Part shown: one piece after another, positions 10,349-18,522 of the stretch
How the letters are laid out: every line of letters begins with the position of its first letter
Numbering within the stretch: position 1 is the stretch's first letter
DNA from: WTKG01 sp963735005
GTDB taxonomy: Bacteria > Actinomycetota > Actinomycetes > Actinomycetales > Demequinaceae
DNA length: 64,000 nt
Reading direction: 5' to 3'
Assembly (NCBI GenBank): GCA_963735005.1
Contig: CAVTJA010000005.1
Span: 310,001 to 374,000 of the forward strand
Notes under the pieces: model-generated
What the model saw: the letters and a program-made list of their open reading frames with translations, nothing else
Told to the model about the DNA's origin: nothing
Database searches by the model: none
Translations under genes and position numbers: made by a program

Positions 10349-10687
10349 ATGGCATCGATTCGAAGCAGGCGCGCCGTCGCATACGGGGTAATCGCGCTGA
10401 TGACGGTCGCGGGATGTTCGCCATCTCCGGCGCCGCGCCTGGTGCCTATCGCGGACTGGACTCTCCACGGAGACGCGGTCGACGCGCAGCTCGCGGAGTG
10501 TTCCCCTGAGGTGCATACGGACGTGGCCGAAACCGTCGCGGATGTGACGATCACGGTAACGTCGACCTCTCGCACCCCGACCGGCGCGTGCATCAACATG
10601 GTTTCGGTCACGCTCGAGGGTCCACTTGGAGATCGGGCGGTCGTTGACGGGACAACCGGCAAGACGCCCCCGCGGCTTGCGCCCTAG
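10349..10687 (+). CDS. Small predicted lipoprotein, function unknown
   Basis: 112 residues. A basic N-terminus and hydrophobic stretch end in a lipobox-like TVAGC (Cys23), predicting a lipid-anchored exported protein. The mature part (about 90 residues, two further cysteines) has no domain I recognise. It stands between ybeY and the CBS-domain gene in a spot that is usually tight in relatives, so it may be a lineage-specific insertion. It appears to have its own leaderless promoter. Confidence 0.6.
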   Translation: MASIRSRRAVAYGVIALMTVAGCSPSPAPRLVPIADWTLHGDAVDAQLAECSPEVHTDVAETVADVTITVTSTSRTPTGACINMVSVTLEGPLGDRAVVDGTTGKTPPRLAP

Positions 10688-10723
10688 CCTGTCGACGCCG
10701 CGCGTGAGGCTACGCTTCACCTG

Positions 10724-11992
10724 ATGAATGATTCGGCGTTTGGGTGGCTGATTGCGGCGTGCGCCGCGGGGCTGGCGTCCTCCGCGACCCTGCACGCGCT
10801 GATCGCCGCATTCGAGCAGCTGCCGTACGAGCAGGAGCAGCGGCTTGCGGCCAAGCGCAGGCCGGACGGGCGCCGCACCATCTCCGCTTGGCTCGCGCGG
10901 GACGTCGACAAGACCTCCAACAGCGCTTCGATCGCCTACGCGGTGGCTGAGGCCGTGGCGCTCGTGACCTGGGCGTTTCTGGCGGCCGAGATTGGCGCGG
11001 GCCTCGGCTGGACGTGGGCGTGGACCGTCACCGCGGCGGTCGCGGTCGCCGCGTTCCTCGCGCTCATGGTGGAGCGCGCCCTGCCGCGTCAGCTCGCCCG
11101 CTCGTACCCGCTGGGGACCGTGCGCGCTGCCGGGCCTCTTGCCGCGTTCCTGATCACGGCGTCGGCCCCCTTGCGCCGGCTGGTGCCCGCACTGAGGCTG
11201 CGCCCGCTGGCCGAGGCCAGCGACGTTGTGGCGCAGGCGCAGCAGGCGCTCGAATCCGAGGACGCAGAGCTGCTCGAGTCCGTGGTTGAGCTTGGCGACA
11301 CGCTGACGCGCGAGGTGATGGTCCCGCGCACCGACATGGTGACGATCGACGCAGGCACCCCCGTCGAGCGCGCCATTCGCATGTTCTTGCGCTCGGGGTT
11401 TTCGCGGGTGCCCGTGGTGGGTGACAACGTTGACGACCTGCGCGGCGTGCTCTACCTCAAGGACGTGCTGGCGCGCACCTGGGGGCGCGGGGAGGACTAC
11501 CTTGACCGCCCGGTCGACGACTACATGCGCGAGGCACTGTTCGTCCCCGAATCCGTCCCCGCAGACGACCTGCTGCGCACCCTCCAGAGCGGCGAGTCGC
11601 ACATGGCGATCGTCGTGGACGAGTTTGGCGGCGTGGCCGGCTTGGTCACGATCGAGGACGCGCTCGAGGAGATCGTGGGCGAGCTCCAGGACGAGCATGA
11701 CGCCGCGCTTCCCGAGCCGCGCGCGCTCGACGGTGGCGCGTACCTGGTGCCCGCGCGGATGCCCCTCGACGAGCTTGGCGAGCTGTTCGGCATCGAGATT
11801 GACGACGACGAGGTGGAGACGGCCGCAGGCCTGCTCACCAAGGCGCTCGGGATGGTGGCGATCGAGGGCGCCTCAGCGGCGACGCACGGTCTGGTGCTGA
11901 CGGCCGACCGCGTGGCAGGGCGGCGCAAGCGGCTCGCCTGGATTGTCGCGGCGCCAGACCCGGACGCGCCCGCAACGGAAGAGGACGACTGA
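10724..11992 (+). CDS. CBS-pair membrane protein, HlyC/CorC family
   Basis: 422 residues. The N-terminal ~150 residues carry several membrane helices (DUF21/CNNM-like). Then come two CBS domains starting at the family hinge VMVPRTDMVTID, with GFSRVPVVGDNVDD and MAIVVDEFGGVAGLVTIED, and finally a CorC_HlyC transporter-associated domain. Members are implicated in Mg2+/Co2+ efflux; the name hemolysin is historical. Usual position between ybeY and era. TACGCT lies seven bases before the ATG. Its stop shares one base with the era ATG. Confidence 0.9.
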   Translation: MNDSAFGWLIAACAAGLASSATLHALIAAFEQLPYEQEQRLAAKRRPDGRRTISAWLARDVDKTSNSASIAYAVAEAVALVTWAFLAAEIGAGLGWTWAWTVTAAVAVAAFLALMVERALPRQLARSYPLGTVRAAGPLAAFLITASAPLRRLVPALRLRPLAEASDVVAQAQQALESEDAELLESVVELGDTLTREVMVPRTDMVTIDAGTPVERAIRMFLRSGFSRVPVVGDNVDDLRGVLYLKDVLARTWGRGEDYLDRPVDDYMREALFVPESVPADDLLRTLQSGESHMAIVVDEFGGVAGLVTIEDALEEIVGELQDEHDAALPEPRALDGGAYLVPARMPLDELGELFGIEIDDDEVETAAGLLTKALGMVAIEGASAATHGLVLTADRVAGRRKRLAWIVAAPDPDAPATEEDD

Positions 11993-12915
11993 TGACCACC
12001 ACCCCGCCGGAGCATCGTTCCGGTTTCGCGTGCTTCGTGGGGCGCCCGAACGCAGGCAAGTCCACGCTTATGAACGCGCTCGTCGGGTCCAAGGTGGCGA
12101 TCATGTCCGACCGTCCACAGACGACGCGGCGAGCGATCCGCGGCATCGTGACGCGCCCGGACGCGCAGCTCATCGTCGTTGACACGCCGGGGCTGCACAG
12201 GCCGCGCACGCTGCTGGGGGAGCGGCTCAACGCGCTTGTCCGCGAGACCCTCACCGAGGTAGACGTGATCGGCTTCTGCCTGCCCGCTGACGAGAAGGTG
12301 GGGCCAGGGGACAAGTTCATCGCGCGCGAGCTCGAGTCCGTGCGCGCGCCGGTGATCGCGATCGTCACGAAGGCCGACAAGGTCAAGCCGGAGCGCATGG
12401 CGGAACACCTGATGGCGGTCCAGGAGCTCGGCAACTGGGCCGAGATCATCCCCGTGTCCGGCATGAAGGGCTCGCAAGTTGACCTGCTGGCCGACCTGCT
12501 GGTGGCGCGGCTGCCCAACGGCCCCGCGCTCTACCCGGACGGCGAGCTCACCGACGAGCCCGAGAACATCATGATCGCGGAGCTCGTGCGCGAGGCCGCG
12601 CTCGAGGGCGTGCGGGACGAACTTCCGCACTCGCTCGCGGTGGTGGTCGAGGAGATCGTGCCGCGCCACGGCGAGCTTGGCGACGAGCTTCGTGACGAGG
12701 ACGTCGCCGAGGTACGTGTCAGCATCTTCGTCGAGCGCGACTCCCAGAAGGGCATCATCATCGGCAAGGGCGGCGAGCGCCTCAAGGAAATCGGGACGGT
12801 CGCGCGCACGCAGATCTCCGCGCTGCTGGGCCAGCGCGTGTTCCTCGACCTGCACGTGAAGGTCGCCAAGGACTGGCAGCGCGACCCCAAGCAGCTTGGC
12901 CGGCTGGGGTTCTAA
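11992..12915 (+). CDS. era: GTPase Era, 16S rRNA-binding
   Basis: 307 residues. G1 GRPNAGKS at residues 17-24, G3 DTPGLH, G4 TKAD, and a C-terminal KH domain with GIIIGKGGERLKEIG. Era chaperones 3'-end maturation of 16S rRNA and 30S assembly, matching its neighbours ybeY and phoH. Overlaps the CBS gene stop by one base. Confidence 0.97.
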   Translation: MTTTPPEHRSGFACFVGRPNAGKSTLMNALVGSKVAIMSDRPQTTRRAIRGIVTRPDAQLIVVDTPGLHRPRTLLGERLNALVRETLTEVDVIGFCLPADEKVGPGDKFIARELESVRAPVIAIVTKADKVKPERMAEHLMAVQELGNWAEIIPVSGMKGSQVDLLADLLVARLPNGPALYPDGELTDEPENIMIAELVREAALEGVRDELPHSLAVVVEEIVPRHGELGDELRDEDVAEVRVSIFVERDSQKGIIIGKGGERLKEIGTVARTQISALLGQRVFLDLHVKVAKDWQRDPKQLGRLGF

Positions 12916-12932
12916 GCGTCGCACCGGCGGGT

Positions 12933-12938
12933 TAGGGT
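12933..12938 (+). promoter_or_regulatory. Leaderless -10 for TM2-domain gene
   Basis: TAGGGT exactly six bases before the ATG at 12945. Confidence 0.45.
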
Positions 12939-12944
12939 CGGGGA

Positions 12945-13304
12945 ATGACGGACGCGCGCAATCCCTTTGACGTGATCAGCAAGCCGGTGACGGTGCCGCC
13001 GCCCACGGAGCCCAGCACCCGCAGCCGCAAGCGCTATCGCCTCATCGCGTCATGGCTGGGGGCCGCTGGCGTGCACAACTTTTACGCCGGGCGAACCTGG
13101 CAGGGTGCGCTTGAGCTCGTGGTGTTTGGCACGTCCGCTGCGGTGCTGGCCGCCGTGATGTTCCTCCACTGGGGCGCGGGCGACCAGTGGCCGTTCTTTG
13201 TGGCGCCGCTCGCGCTTGGCGGGCTCGTGGGGCCCGGCCTGGTCGCGCTCGTCGAGAAGATTTCCGTGGAGAGCGACGGCCAGCGCAGGCTGTTTCGGCC
13301 GTAG
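12945..13304 (+). CDS. TM2-domain small membrane protein
   Basis: 119 residues. A Pro/Thr-rich cytosolic N-terminus precedes the TM2 signature LGAAGVHNFYAGRTWQG and two or three further hydrophobic segments. TM2 proteins have no settled function in bacteria. Independent leaderless promoter is likely. Converges with the tiny membrane-protein gene across a shared hairpin. Confidence 0.75.
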   Translation: MTDARNPFDVISKPVTVPPPTEPSTRSRKRYRLIASWLGAAGVHNFYAGRTWQGALELVVFGTSAAVLAAVMFLHWGAGDQWPFFVAPLALGGLVGPGLVALVEKISVESDGQRRLFRP

Positions 13305-13325
13305 CGCGGAGTCGGGAAACGCAAA

Positions 13326-13358
13326 ACGCCCCGGCCACCATGGTGGCGGCCAGGGCGT
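13326..13358. terminator. Bidirectional hairpin terminator
   Basis: ACGCCC-C-GGCC-ACCA followed directly by TGGT-GGC-GGCC-A-GGGCGT, an imperfect inverted repeat lying between two convergent genes. Confidence 0.6.
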
Positions 13359-13375
13359 CGGCGTTGGTTCGCGGC

Positions 13376-13534
13376 CTAGTAGCCGGTGCGCGAGAGGATC
13401 TCGATCGCATGTGCGAGGAGCAGCATGAAGATGCCCGAGCTGATCAAGATGATCCCGAGGACGGCGGGCACAGCCCACCATGGCTGGTCCTTGACCGAGG
13501 TCTTCTTCGCGGTGACTTCCTGGTTGTTCGACAT
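13376..13534 (-). CDS. Tiny single-pass membrane protein, copy 1 (52 aa)
   Basis: A short ORF of 52 residues with a near-perfect ribosome binding site (AAGGAGAA, 6 bases before the ATG). About 17 charged/polar residues (MSNNQEVTAKKTSVKDQ) are followed by one membrane helix, PWWAVPAVLGIILISSG, then LLLAHAIEILSRTGY. It is a clear paralogue of the 50-residue protein at 19250-19402: both share PW-(W/Y)-AVP, LGI, SSG-(I/L)-F, LLAH and a final Tyr. I know no characterised family. A TTGACA promoter with nested inverted repeats lies upstream and a hairpin downstream, so it is a self-contained regulated unit. Confidence 0.8.
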   Translation of the reverse strand: MSNNQEVTAKKTSVKDQPWWAVPAVLGIILISSGIFMLLLAHAIEILSRTGY

Positions 13535-13549
13535 TGTCGTTCTCCTTGT

Positions 13550-13609
13550 GTTAGTTACTTGGTTAGTTGGTGTAGTAACTAACTAACCATGTTTCTCATC
13601 GACTGTCAA
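13550..13609 (-). promoter_or_regulatory. Promoter with nested operators for tiny membrane protein 1
   Basis: Minus strand: perfect -35 TTGACA (13604-13609), 17-bp spacer, weak -10 TTAGTT (13581-13586). Two perfect inverted repeats overlap the -10 and downstream region: GTTAGTTAC/GTAACTAAC (13550-13558 and 13575-13583) and GGTTAGTT/AACTAACC (13561-13568 and 13581-13588). A repressor binding here would block RNA polymerase. The cognate regulator is not next to it. Confidence 0.65.
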
Positions 13610-13644
13610 CACGAACGGGCGATCTTTTTCGCGGTCGCTTCCGC

Positions 13645-13650
13645 TACTCT
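13645..13650 (+). promoter_or_regulatory. -10 of leuA leader transcript
   Basis: TACTCT exactly six bases before the leader-peptide ATG, so the leader peptide may be translated from the very 5' end. No clear -35. Confidence 0.5.
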
Positions 13651-13656
13651 GAGTAC

Positions 13657-13707
13657 ATGCGTGCACCGCAGCTGACGCTGCTCCTTCGTTGCCGCGACGA
13701 GGCTTAG
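13657..13707 (+). CDS. leuA leader peptide (16 aa, Leu-rich)
   Basis: MRAPQLTLLLRCRDEA: four Leu codons (CTG, CTG, CTC, CTT at 13672-13686) in a 16-codon ORF 82 bases before leuA. Leucine-rich leader peptides upstream of leuA are a described attenuation device in actinobacteria. Translation speed through the Leu codons would report leucyl-tRNA charging. No ribosome binding site; likely leaderless. Confidence 0.75.
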   Translation: MRAPQLTLLLRCRDEA

Positions 13708-13733
13708 AACTTAAGCCGGTCCCTCGTCGCGGC
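13691..13733 (+). promoter_or_regulatory. Attenuator hairpin upstream of leuA
   Basis: Perfect 12-bp inverted repeat (GCCGCGACGAGG at 13691-13702, CCTCGTCGCGGC at 13722-13733) with a 19-base loop. The left arm overlaps the last codons of the Leu-rich leader peptide, so ribosome position decides whether the stem forms. Whether it stops transcription or gates leuA translation cannot be told from sequence. Confidence 0.7.
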
Positions 13734-13789
13734 GCTTGGCATGCCGGTCACACAGGTGACAGCCCCCAAACGAGACGAAGGAAATACCC

Positions 13790-15550
13790 ATGACACACGA
13801 CTCAGCCGCCCCGGACTATTACGCCGGCGGCCCGCAGCTGCCCTCGGGCATGCCCTTGCACAAATACAAGCCGTTCCACGATCAGTTCGCCGTGGACCTC
13901 CCGGACCGCACGTGGCCCGACTCGCGCATCCTGAAGGCCCCGCGGTGGTGCGCGGTTGACCTGCGCGACGGCAACCAGGCCCTCATCGAACCCATGAATG
14001 CCGTGCGCAAGCTGCGGATGTTCGAGCTTCTGGTGAGCATGGGGTACAAGGAGATCGAGGTGGGATTCCCGTCTGCGTCCCAGACCGATTTTGACTTTGT
14101 GCGCTTGCTGATTGAGGAAGACCGCATCCCGGACGACGTGGTGATCCAGGTCCTCACGCAGGCGCGCGAGCACCTGATCGAGCGCACCTACGAGTCCATC
14201 AAGGGCGCCAAGAACGCCGTGGTGCACCTGTACAACTCCACGTCGATTCTGCAGCGCGAGGTGGTGTTCCGCGCCAACGAGGACGAGATCCAGGACATCG
14301 CGACCCATGGCGCGCAGCTCTGCCAAAAGTTCGAGGACATGGTGCCCGGCACCAACGTGTTCTACGAATACAGCCCGGAGTCGTACACCGGCACTGAACT
14401 CGAGTACGCGGTGCGCGTGTGCAACGCAGTGATGGACGTGTGGAAGCCAAGCGCGGACCGCAAGGTCATCATCAACCTGCCCGCGACCGTCGAGATGGCC
14501 ACGCCAAACGTCTACGCGGACTCGATCGAATGGATGAACCGCCGCCTCGACTACCGCGACGCCGTGGTGCTGAGCCTCCACCCGCACAACGACCGCGGCA
14601 CTGCGATCGCCGCCGCCGAGCTGGGCTACATGGCCGGCGCCGACCGCATCGAGGGCTGCCTGTTCGGCAACGGGGAGCGCACTGGGAACGTGGACCTGGT
14701 GACGCTCGGCATGAACCTCTTCAGCCAAGGCATCGACCCGCAGATCGACTTCAGCGACATGGAGCGCATCCGCCGCACCGTCGAGTACTGCAACCAGCTC
14801 GACGTCCACCCGCGCCACCCGTGGGGCGGGGACCTGGTCTTCACCGCGTTCAGCGGCTCGCACCAGGATGCGATCAAGAAGGGCCTCGAGGCGATGGACG
14901 CGCGCGCCAAGAAGCTGGGCGTGAGCGTGGACGAACTCGAGTGGGCCGTGCCGTACCTGCCCATCGACCCGCGCGACGTCGGCCGCACCTACGAGGCCGT
15001 CATCCGCGTCAACTCGCAGTCCGGCAAGGGCGGCGTCGCGTACCTGCTCAAGGCCGACCGTCACCTTGACCTGCCGCGCCGTCTGCAGATCGAGTTCTCG
15101 CGCGTGGTCCAGGAGGTCACCGACGCCGAGGGCGGCGAGCTGTCCTCCGACGAGCTGTGGTCAATCTTCCAGGACGAGTACCTGCCCGTGAACGAGGACG
15201 GCAAGCGCTGGGGCCGGTTCCGCCTGATGGGAACGCGCGCGTCCTCCCGGGACGACGGGCCGGACACCCTGGAGGCAGATCTCGACGACGCCGGGGACAA
15301 GGTCACGGTCCAGGGCGAAGGCAACGGCCCGGTCGACGCGTTCGTGCAGGCGCTGGGTGGCCGTGGGGTGAAGCTCGAGGTGCTTGACTACGCCGAGCAC
15401 GCCATGGGCGAGGGGTCCGACGCCGTCGCGGCCTCGTACGTTGAGTGCCAGATCGGGGACCAGATCCTCTGGGGCGTGGGCATCGACCCGTCGACCACCA
15501 CGGCGACGCTGCGCGCGATCATCTCGGCGGTGAACCGGGCGGAACGCTAA
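13790..15550 (+). CDS. leuA: 2-isopropylmalate synthase
   Basis: 586 residues, long actinobacterial type II form. Condenses acetyl-CoA with 2-oxoisovalerate, the first committed step of leucine synthesis. Catalytic barrel begins at VDLRDGNQALIEPM (metal-binding Asp), with HPHNDRGTAIAAAELG and the GNGERTGNVDLV glycine-rich motif. The C-terminal ~130 residues form the LeuA dimer domain that mediates leucine feedback. ATG preceded by GAAGGAAA. Controlled by the leader peptide and hairpin upstream. Shares one base with the next gene. Confidence 0.97.
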   Translation: MTHDSAAPDYYAGGPQLPSGMPLHKYKPFHDQFAVDLPDRTWPDSRILKAPRWCAVDLRDGNQALIEPMNAVRKLRMFELLVSMGYKEIEVGFPSASQTDFDFVRLLIEEDRIPDDVVIQVLTQAREHLIERTYESIKGAKNAVVHLYNSTSILQREVVFRANEDEIQDIATHGAQLCQKFEDMVPGTNVFYEYSPESYTGTELEYAVRVCNAVMDVWKPSADRKVIINLPATVEMATPNVYADSIEWMNRRLDYRDAVVLSLHPHNDRGTAIAAAELGYMAGADRIEGCLFGNGERTGNVDLVTLGMNLFSQGIDPQIDFSDMERIRRTVEYCNQLDVHPRHPWGGDLVFTAFSGSHQDAIKKGLEAMDARAKKLGVSVDELEWAVPYLPIDPRDVGRTYEAVIRVNSQSGKGGVAYLLKADRHLDLPRRLQIEFSRVVQEVTDAEGGELSSDELWSIFQDEYLPVNEDGKRWGRFRLMGTRASSRDDGPDTLEADLDDAGDKVTVQGEGNGPVDAFVQALGGRGVKLEVLDYAEHAMGEGSDAVAASYVECQIGDQILWGVGIDPSTTTATLRAIISAVNRAER

Positions 15551-16158
15551 TGGCCGATGCGGTTGCGCCCGCGCGGTATCGGGCGGGCCTGGCGGGCGGG
15601 ATGTTCTCCGTCGCCGGCTACGTGACGCTCGTCCTGGCGATGCCGGCGCTCGCGTTCATCACGCCACTCGGCGGGCTCTACTTTGGGGACGCCCCCGTGG
15701 GCGTCGGCCACGTGGCGTTCGCGCTCGCGCTCGGCGTGCTCGGCTACTTCGCCACCCAGGACGCGTTCCGGTCGCTCACGGTGGCGGAGGGCGCGCTGGT
15801 GGCGGCAACCGCGTTTGTCGAGACTCGCATTCCGTACGCCGCGGTGACTACCGTCGTCGAGGACGTCCCCGCGCGCGGGCTTGTGGTGCGCGTGGATACT
15901 GGGCGCGAGTACGGCATCGCCGGCTCGCACCGGTCGCCGGGGCCTGCGCGCGCGCAGCAGATGCTGGGGGCCGCCGTCGCCGCGCTACGCAAGCGTGCAC
16001 CCAAGGCCGAGGTGGTTCAGGCCAAGACGGGGCTGCGCTTGGCGCGCGGTCCCCGTCCGGCAGGCGCGTCGCGGTCCATGGCACGGCCGCACTGGCTGGC
16101 CGTGGTGGTCGGCGTCGCGTGCGTGGCGATTCCGCTCGTGCAGTTCGGCACGTTGTGA
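15550..16158 (+). CDS. Membrane protein of unknown function
   Basis: 202 residues. Two or three N-terminal membrane helices (GYVTLVLAMPALAFITPLGGLYF, then HVAFALALGVLGYFA), a soluble middle with beta-rich character (FVETRIPYAAVTTVVEDVPA) that could be a PH-like domain, and one C-terminal helix (HWLAVVVGVACVAIPLVQ). No family recognised. It begins in the leuA stop codon and its own stop overlaps the next GTG, so it is in the leuA transcript, though the functional link is not evident. Confidence 0.65.
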   Translation: MADAVAPARYRAGLAGGMFSVAGYVTLVLAMPALAFITPLGGLYFGDAPVGVGHVAFALALGVLGYFATQDAFRSLTVAEGALVAATAFVETRIPYAAVTTVVEDVPARGLVVRVDTGREYGIAGSHRSPGPARAQQMLGAAVAALRKRAPKAEVVQAKTGLRLARGPRPAGASRSMARPHWLAVVVGVACVAIPLVQFGTL

Positions 16159-16586
16159 GCGCGGCGGGCGGCGGCGCGCTTGTGCGCGTGCTCGCGCCCG
16201 GCGACCGCGACGCGGTCATCGCGCTGTGGCGCGAGGCGTTCCCCAACGACCCCGGCCGCAACGAGCCCGCCGCCTACTTCGACCGCAAGGCCGCAATGAA
16301 CGACGGCCTGGTGTGGGTCGCGGAGGCCGACGGCGCGGTGATAGGCGTGATCGTCGCGGGCTACGACGGCGTGCGCGGGTGGCTGTACCACCTCGCAGTG
16401 ACCGCGGAGCGTCGGCGCGGGGGAGTAGGCCGCGCGCTTGTCGAGGCCGCCCTCGCCGAGCTCGAGGCGCGCGGCTGCCCCAAGGTGAACCTGCAGGTGC
16501 GCGCAACAAACGCAGCGGTGATCGCGTTCTACGAGCGGCTCGGCTTCGAGGTCGACCCGAACGTGGGCATGGGTCGCGTGCTATGA
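16155..16586 (+). CDS. GNAT family N-acetyltransferase
   Basis: 143 residues from the GTG that overlaps the previous stop (GTGA). GNAT fold with acetyl-CoA loop RRGGVGRALVEAAL and the late motif NLQVRATNAAVIAFYERLGF, close to the YpeA/RimI-like group. Substrate unknown. Last gene of the leuA transcript. Confidence 0.88.
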   Translation: MSAAGGGALVRVLAPGDRDAVIALWREAFPNDPGRNEPAAYFDRKAAMNDGLVWVAEADGAVIGVIVAGYDGVRGWLYHLAVTAERRRGGVGRALVEAALAELEARGCPKVNLQVRATNAAVIAFYERLGFEVDPNVGMGRVL

Positions 16587-16640
16587 CGCCCGCCGACGCA
16601 CACCTCGAGGCGGCGACGGCGGGCGTCGGTCTGGCGGGTA

Positions 16641-17354
16641 CTAGTGTTCCGCCGACACGGCCTTCGGCGCGCGCACGAGCAGCCACAGCGTGAACCATAG
16701 TTCGGCGGCGATCGAGGCTACGGCGACGATGGGCATCGTCACGCTGGCCACCGCGGAGTAGTCCGCTACGAGCATGTGCACGAAGCTGTCGGCAACGTAC
16801 GCGGCGCCAGCGACGGCCAGCACTACGCCGAGGCCGCGCGGGCCCACCCGCGACGTGAGCATGAGGCGTGCGATCACCAGCAGGTGCAAGCCGAACGCGA
16901 CCAAGCCGATGAGCCACGCCGCGTCGAAGCCGGCGAGCAGGACCGCGGTCCAGGCCTCGCGTTGCTCCGTGGCGATGGCGCCAAAGCGGCCGTCGTCCGT
17001 CGCGACTTGGCCAGCGACTGCCATGAAGGACGCCGCGGCGCCCAGGAGCACGCTGTACGCAAGTCGCATCCAGGCCGCCAAGAGCGAGCGGCGCTCGCCG
17101 GTGAAGCGGAACGTCACGTGAAGCGCCCACGCGATCAGGATGTCGATCACCATGATGGCGATCCACACCGCGACGCCGATGCGGAAGGTGGTGGCGTTGT
17201 TGGCGATATTCGCCATCGTCGCGCTCGGGTCGTCCGCGACGACGAGCTGCTCGCGGACCACAAAGTTGGCGACGATGGCCAGGACGAACAGCACGGCGTA
17301 GCCGATGCCCGCCCAGCGCGCGGCCGAGGCCGGGGTCATTTCCTTGATGTTCAT
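16641..17354 (-). CDS. DUF4386 membrane protein
   Basis: 237 residues with about six membrane helices and the DUF4386 layout (ARWAGIGYAVLFVLAIVANF, long loop, paired helices). DUF4386 proteins are often next to TetR or oxidoreductase genes; no biochemical role is known. Lies 38 bases after the MDR reductase gene on the same strand and is probably its operon partner, which places it under the same double operator. The start ATG has an AAGGAAT ribosome binding site. Confidence 0.8.
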   Translation of the reverse strand: MNIKEMTPASAARWAGIGYAVLFVLAIVANFVVREQLVVADDPSATMANIANNATTFRIGVAVWIAIMVIDILIAWALHVTFRFTGERRSLLAAWMRLAYSVLLGAAASFMAVAGQVATDDGRFGAIATEQREAWTAVLLAGFDAAWLIGLVAFGLHLLVIARLMLTSRVGPRGLGVVLAVAGAAYVADSFVHMLVADYSAVASVTMPIVAVASIAAELWFTLWLLVRAPKAVSAEH

Positions 17355-17392
17355 GAGATTCCTTCGGTGTGTAGGGGTGTAGAGGTGCCGGG

Positions 17393-18421
17393 TTAGCGGA
17401 CGGCGACGACGGCCTTGCCGGCGATCTTGCCTGCGGCCATGTCGACGAGCGCCTGGCCGGCCTTCTCGAGGGGGTAGGTGGCAGTGATGGCTGGGGTTGC
17501 CTCACCGGCGACGATGCGCGCGGCGACGCGGTCGAGCGCATCGGAGTTGGTCGCGGACACGAACGACACGAGCTTCTGCTTGGACGTCGCGGACCCGAGC
17601 GCGGCCGCGAGGTTGCGCCCGACGAAGCCGCCCGTGACGCTGCCGCCGCCCTCGCCGCCAACGATCACGAGCGTGCCGGTGGGGGTCAGGATGCGGCGCA
17701 GCCGTTTGACGGGGTTGAGGCCGCCGGCGTCGATGATCGCGTCGAACTCGACGTCGGCCTCGGTGATGTCCATCGCGCGGTAGTCGATGCACGACTCCGC
17801 ACCGAGCTCCCGCACCAGGTCCGCCTTGGCGGCGCTGGCGACGCCCGTGACGATGGCGCCGGCGGCGACCGCGAACTGAGTCACGAACGAGCCGACGCCT
17901 CCCGAGGCGCCCAGCACGAGCACGCGCTGGCCCTTGCGGATTTCGGCCTTGTCGAGGGCGACCTGCGCGGTGAGCGCAGACACCACGGCCGCGGCCGCCT
18001 GCGCGAACGACAAGCTGTTCGGCTTCACAGCGATCTCGGTGGCCTTGGCGATCGCGTACTCCGCGAAGGCGCCGCTGGCCGCGCCGAACACGGCGTCGCC
18101 CTTCTTGACGGTGGTCACGTCCTCGCCGACCGCGGCCACGACGCCGGCGACCTCGCCGCCCACGACGGGCTGCTTGGGGCGGCGCAGGCCGAAGCCGAGC
18201 ACGCGGATGAGGTACGGCTTGCCGGTGGCGAGGTGCCAAGCGCCGCGGTCGAGGCCGGCGGCGCGGACCTCGATGAGGACTTCGCCCTTGCCGGGCTGGG
18301 GGACCGCGACGGTGTCGCTGGTGATGTTCTCCGGGCCGGAGTAGTGGCGCTGGACCGCCGCGGTCATGGTCGCGGGGACCGTGGCGGTGGTGCGATCGGC
18401 CTGGTTGGTCGTGCTGGTCAT
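17393..18421 (-). CDS. Zinc-free MDR-family NAD(P)H quinone/alkenal reductase
   Basis: 342 residues from the ATG that follows AAGGAGAAC; the longer in-frame start would run through the promoter and operators. Medium-chain dehydrogenase/reductase fold with GroES-like N-terminus (VAVPQPGKGEVLIEVRAAGLDRG) and Rossmann motif VLGASGGVGSFVTQFAVAAGA. No catalytic zinc ligands are evident, so it is of quinone oxidoreductase type. Likely role is detoxification of quinones or unsaturated carbonyls. Divergent from the TetR gene, with which it shares an operator region. Confidence 0.88.
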   Translation of the reverse strand: MTSTTNQADRTTATVPATMTAAVQRHYSGPENITSDTVAVPQPGKGEVLIEVRAAGLDRGAWHLATGKPYLIRVLGFGLRRPKQPVVGGEVAGVVAAVGEDVTTVKKGDAVFGAASGAFAEYAIAKATEIAVKPNSLSFAQAAAAVVSALTAQVALDKAEIRKGQRVLVLGASGGVGSFVTQFAVAAGAIVTGVASAAKADLVRELGAESCIDYRAMDITEADVEFDAIIDAGGLNPVKRLRRILTPTGTLVIVGGEGGGSVTGGFVGRNLAAALGSATSKQKLVSFVSATNSDALDRVAARIVAGEATPAITATYPLEKAGQALVDMAAGKIAGKAVVAVR

Positions 18422-18442
18422 GATGTTCTCCTTGTTGGATTC

Positions 18443-18496
18443 GTACTTAGTACTATGAATAGAAGTGATAGTATTGGTACTTAGTACGAGAGTCAA
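18443..18496 (-). promoter_or_regulatory. Promoter and twin operators for MDR reductase
   Basis: Minus strand: -35 TTGACT (18491-18496), 17-bp spacer, -10 TACTAT (18468-18473). Two copies of GTACTTAGTAC (18443-18453 and 18477-18487), centres 34 bp apart; one fills the spacer and one lies just after the start of transcription. The near-palindrome GTACTNAGTAC fits a dimeric TetR repressor, and the adjacent TetR gene is the obvious candidate. Confidence 0.8.
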
Positions 18497-18522
18497 CCCC
18501 GGGATCACGAAAGGTGGCGACC

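Noticed and set aside
13802..15064. 420-codon frame opposite leuA
   Set aside because: No motifs; shadow of leuA, which has all family signatures.
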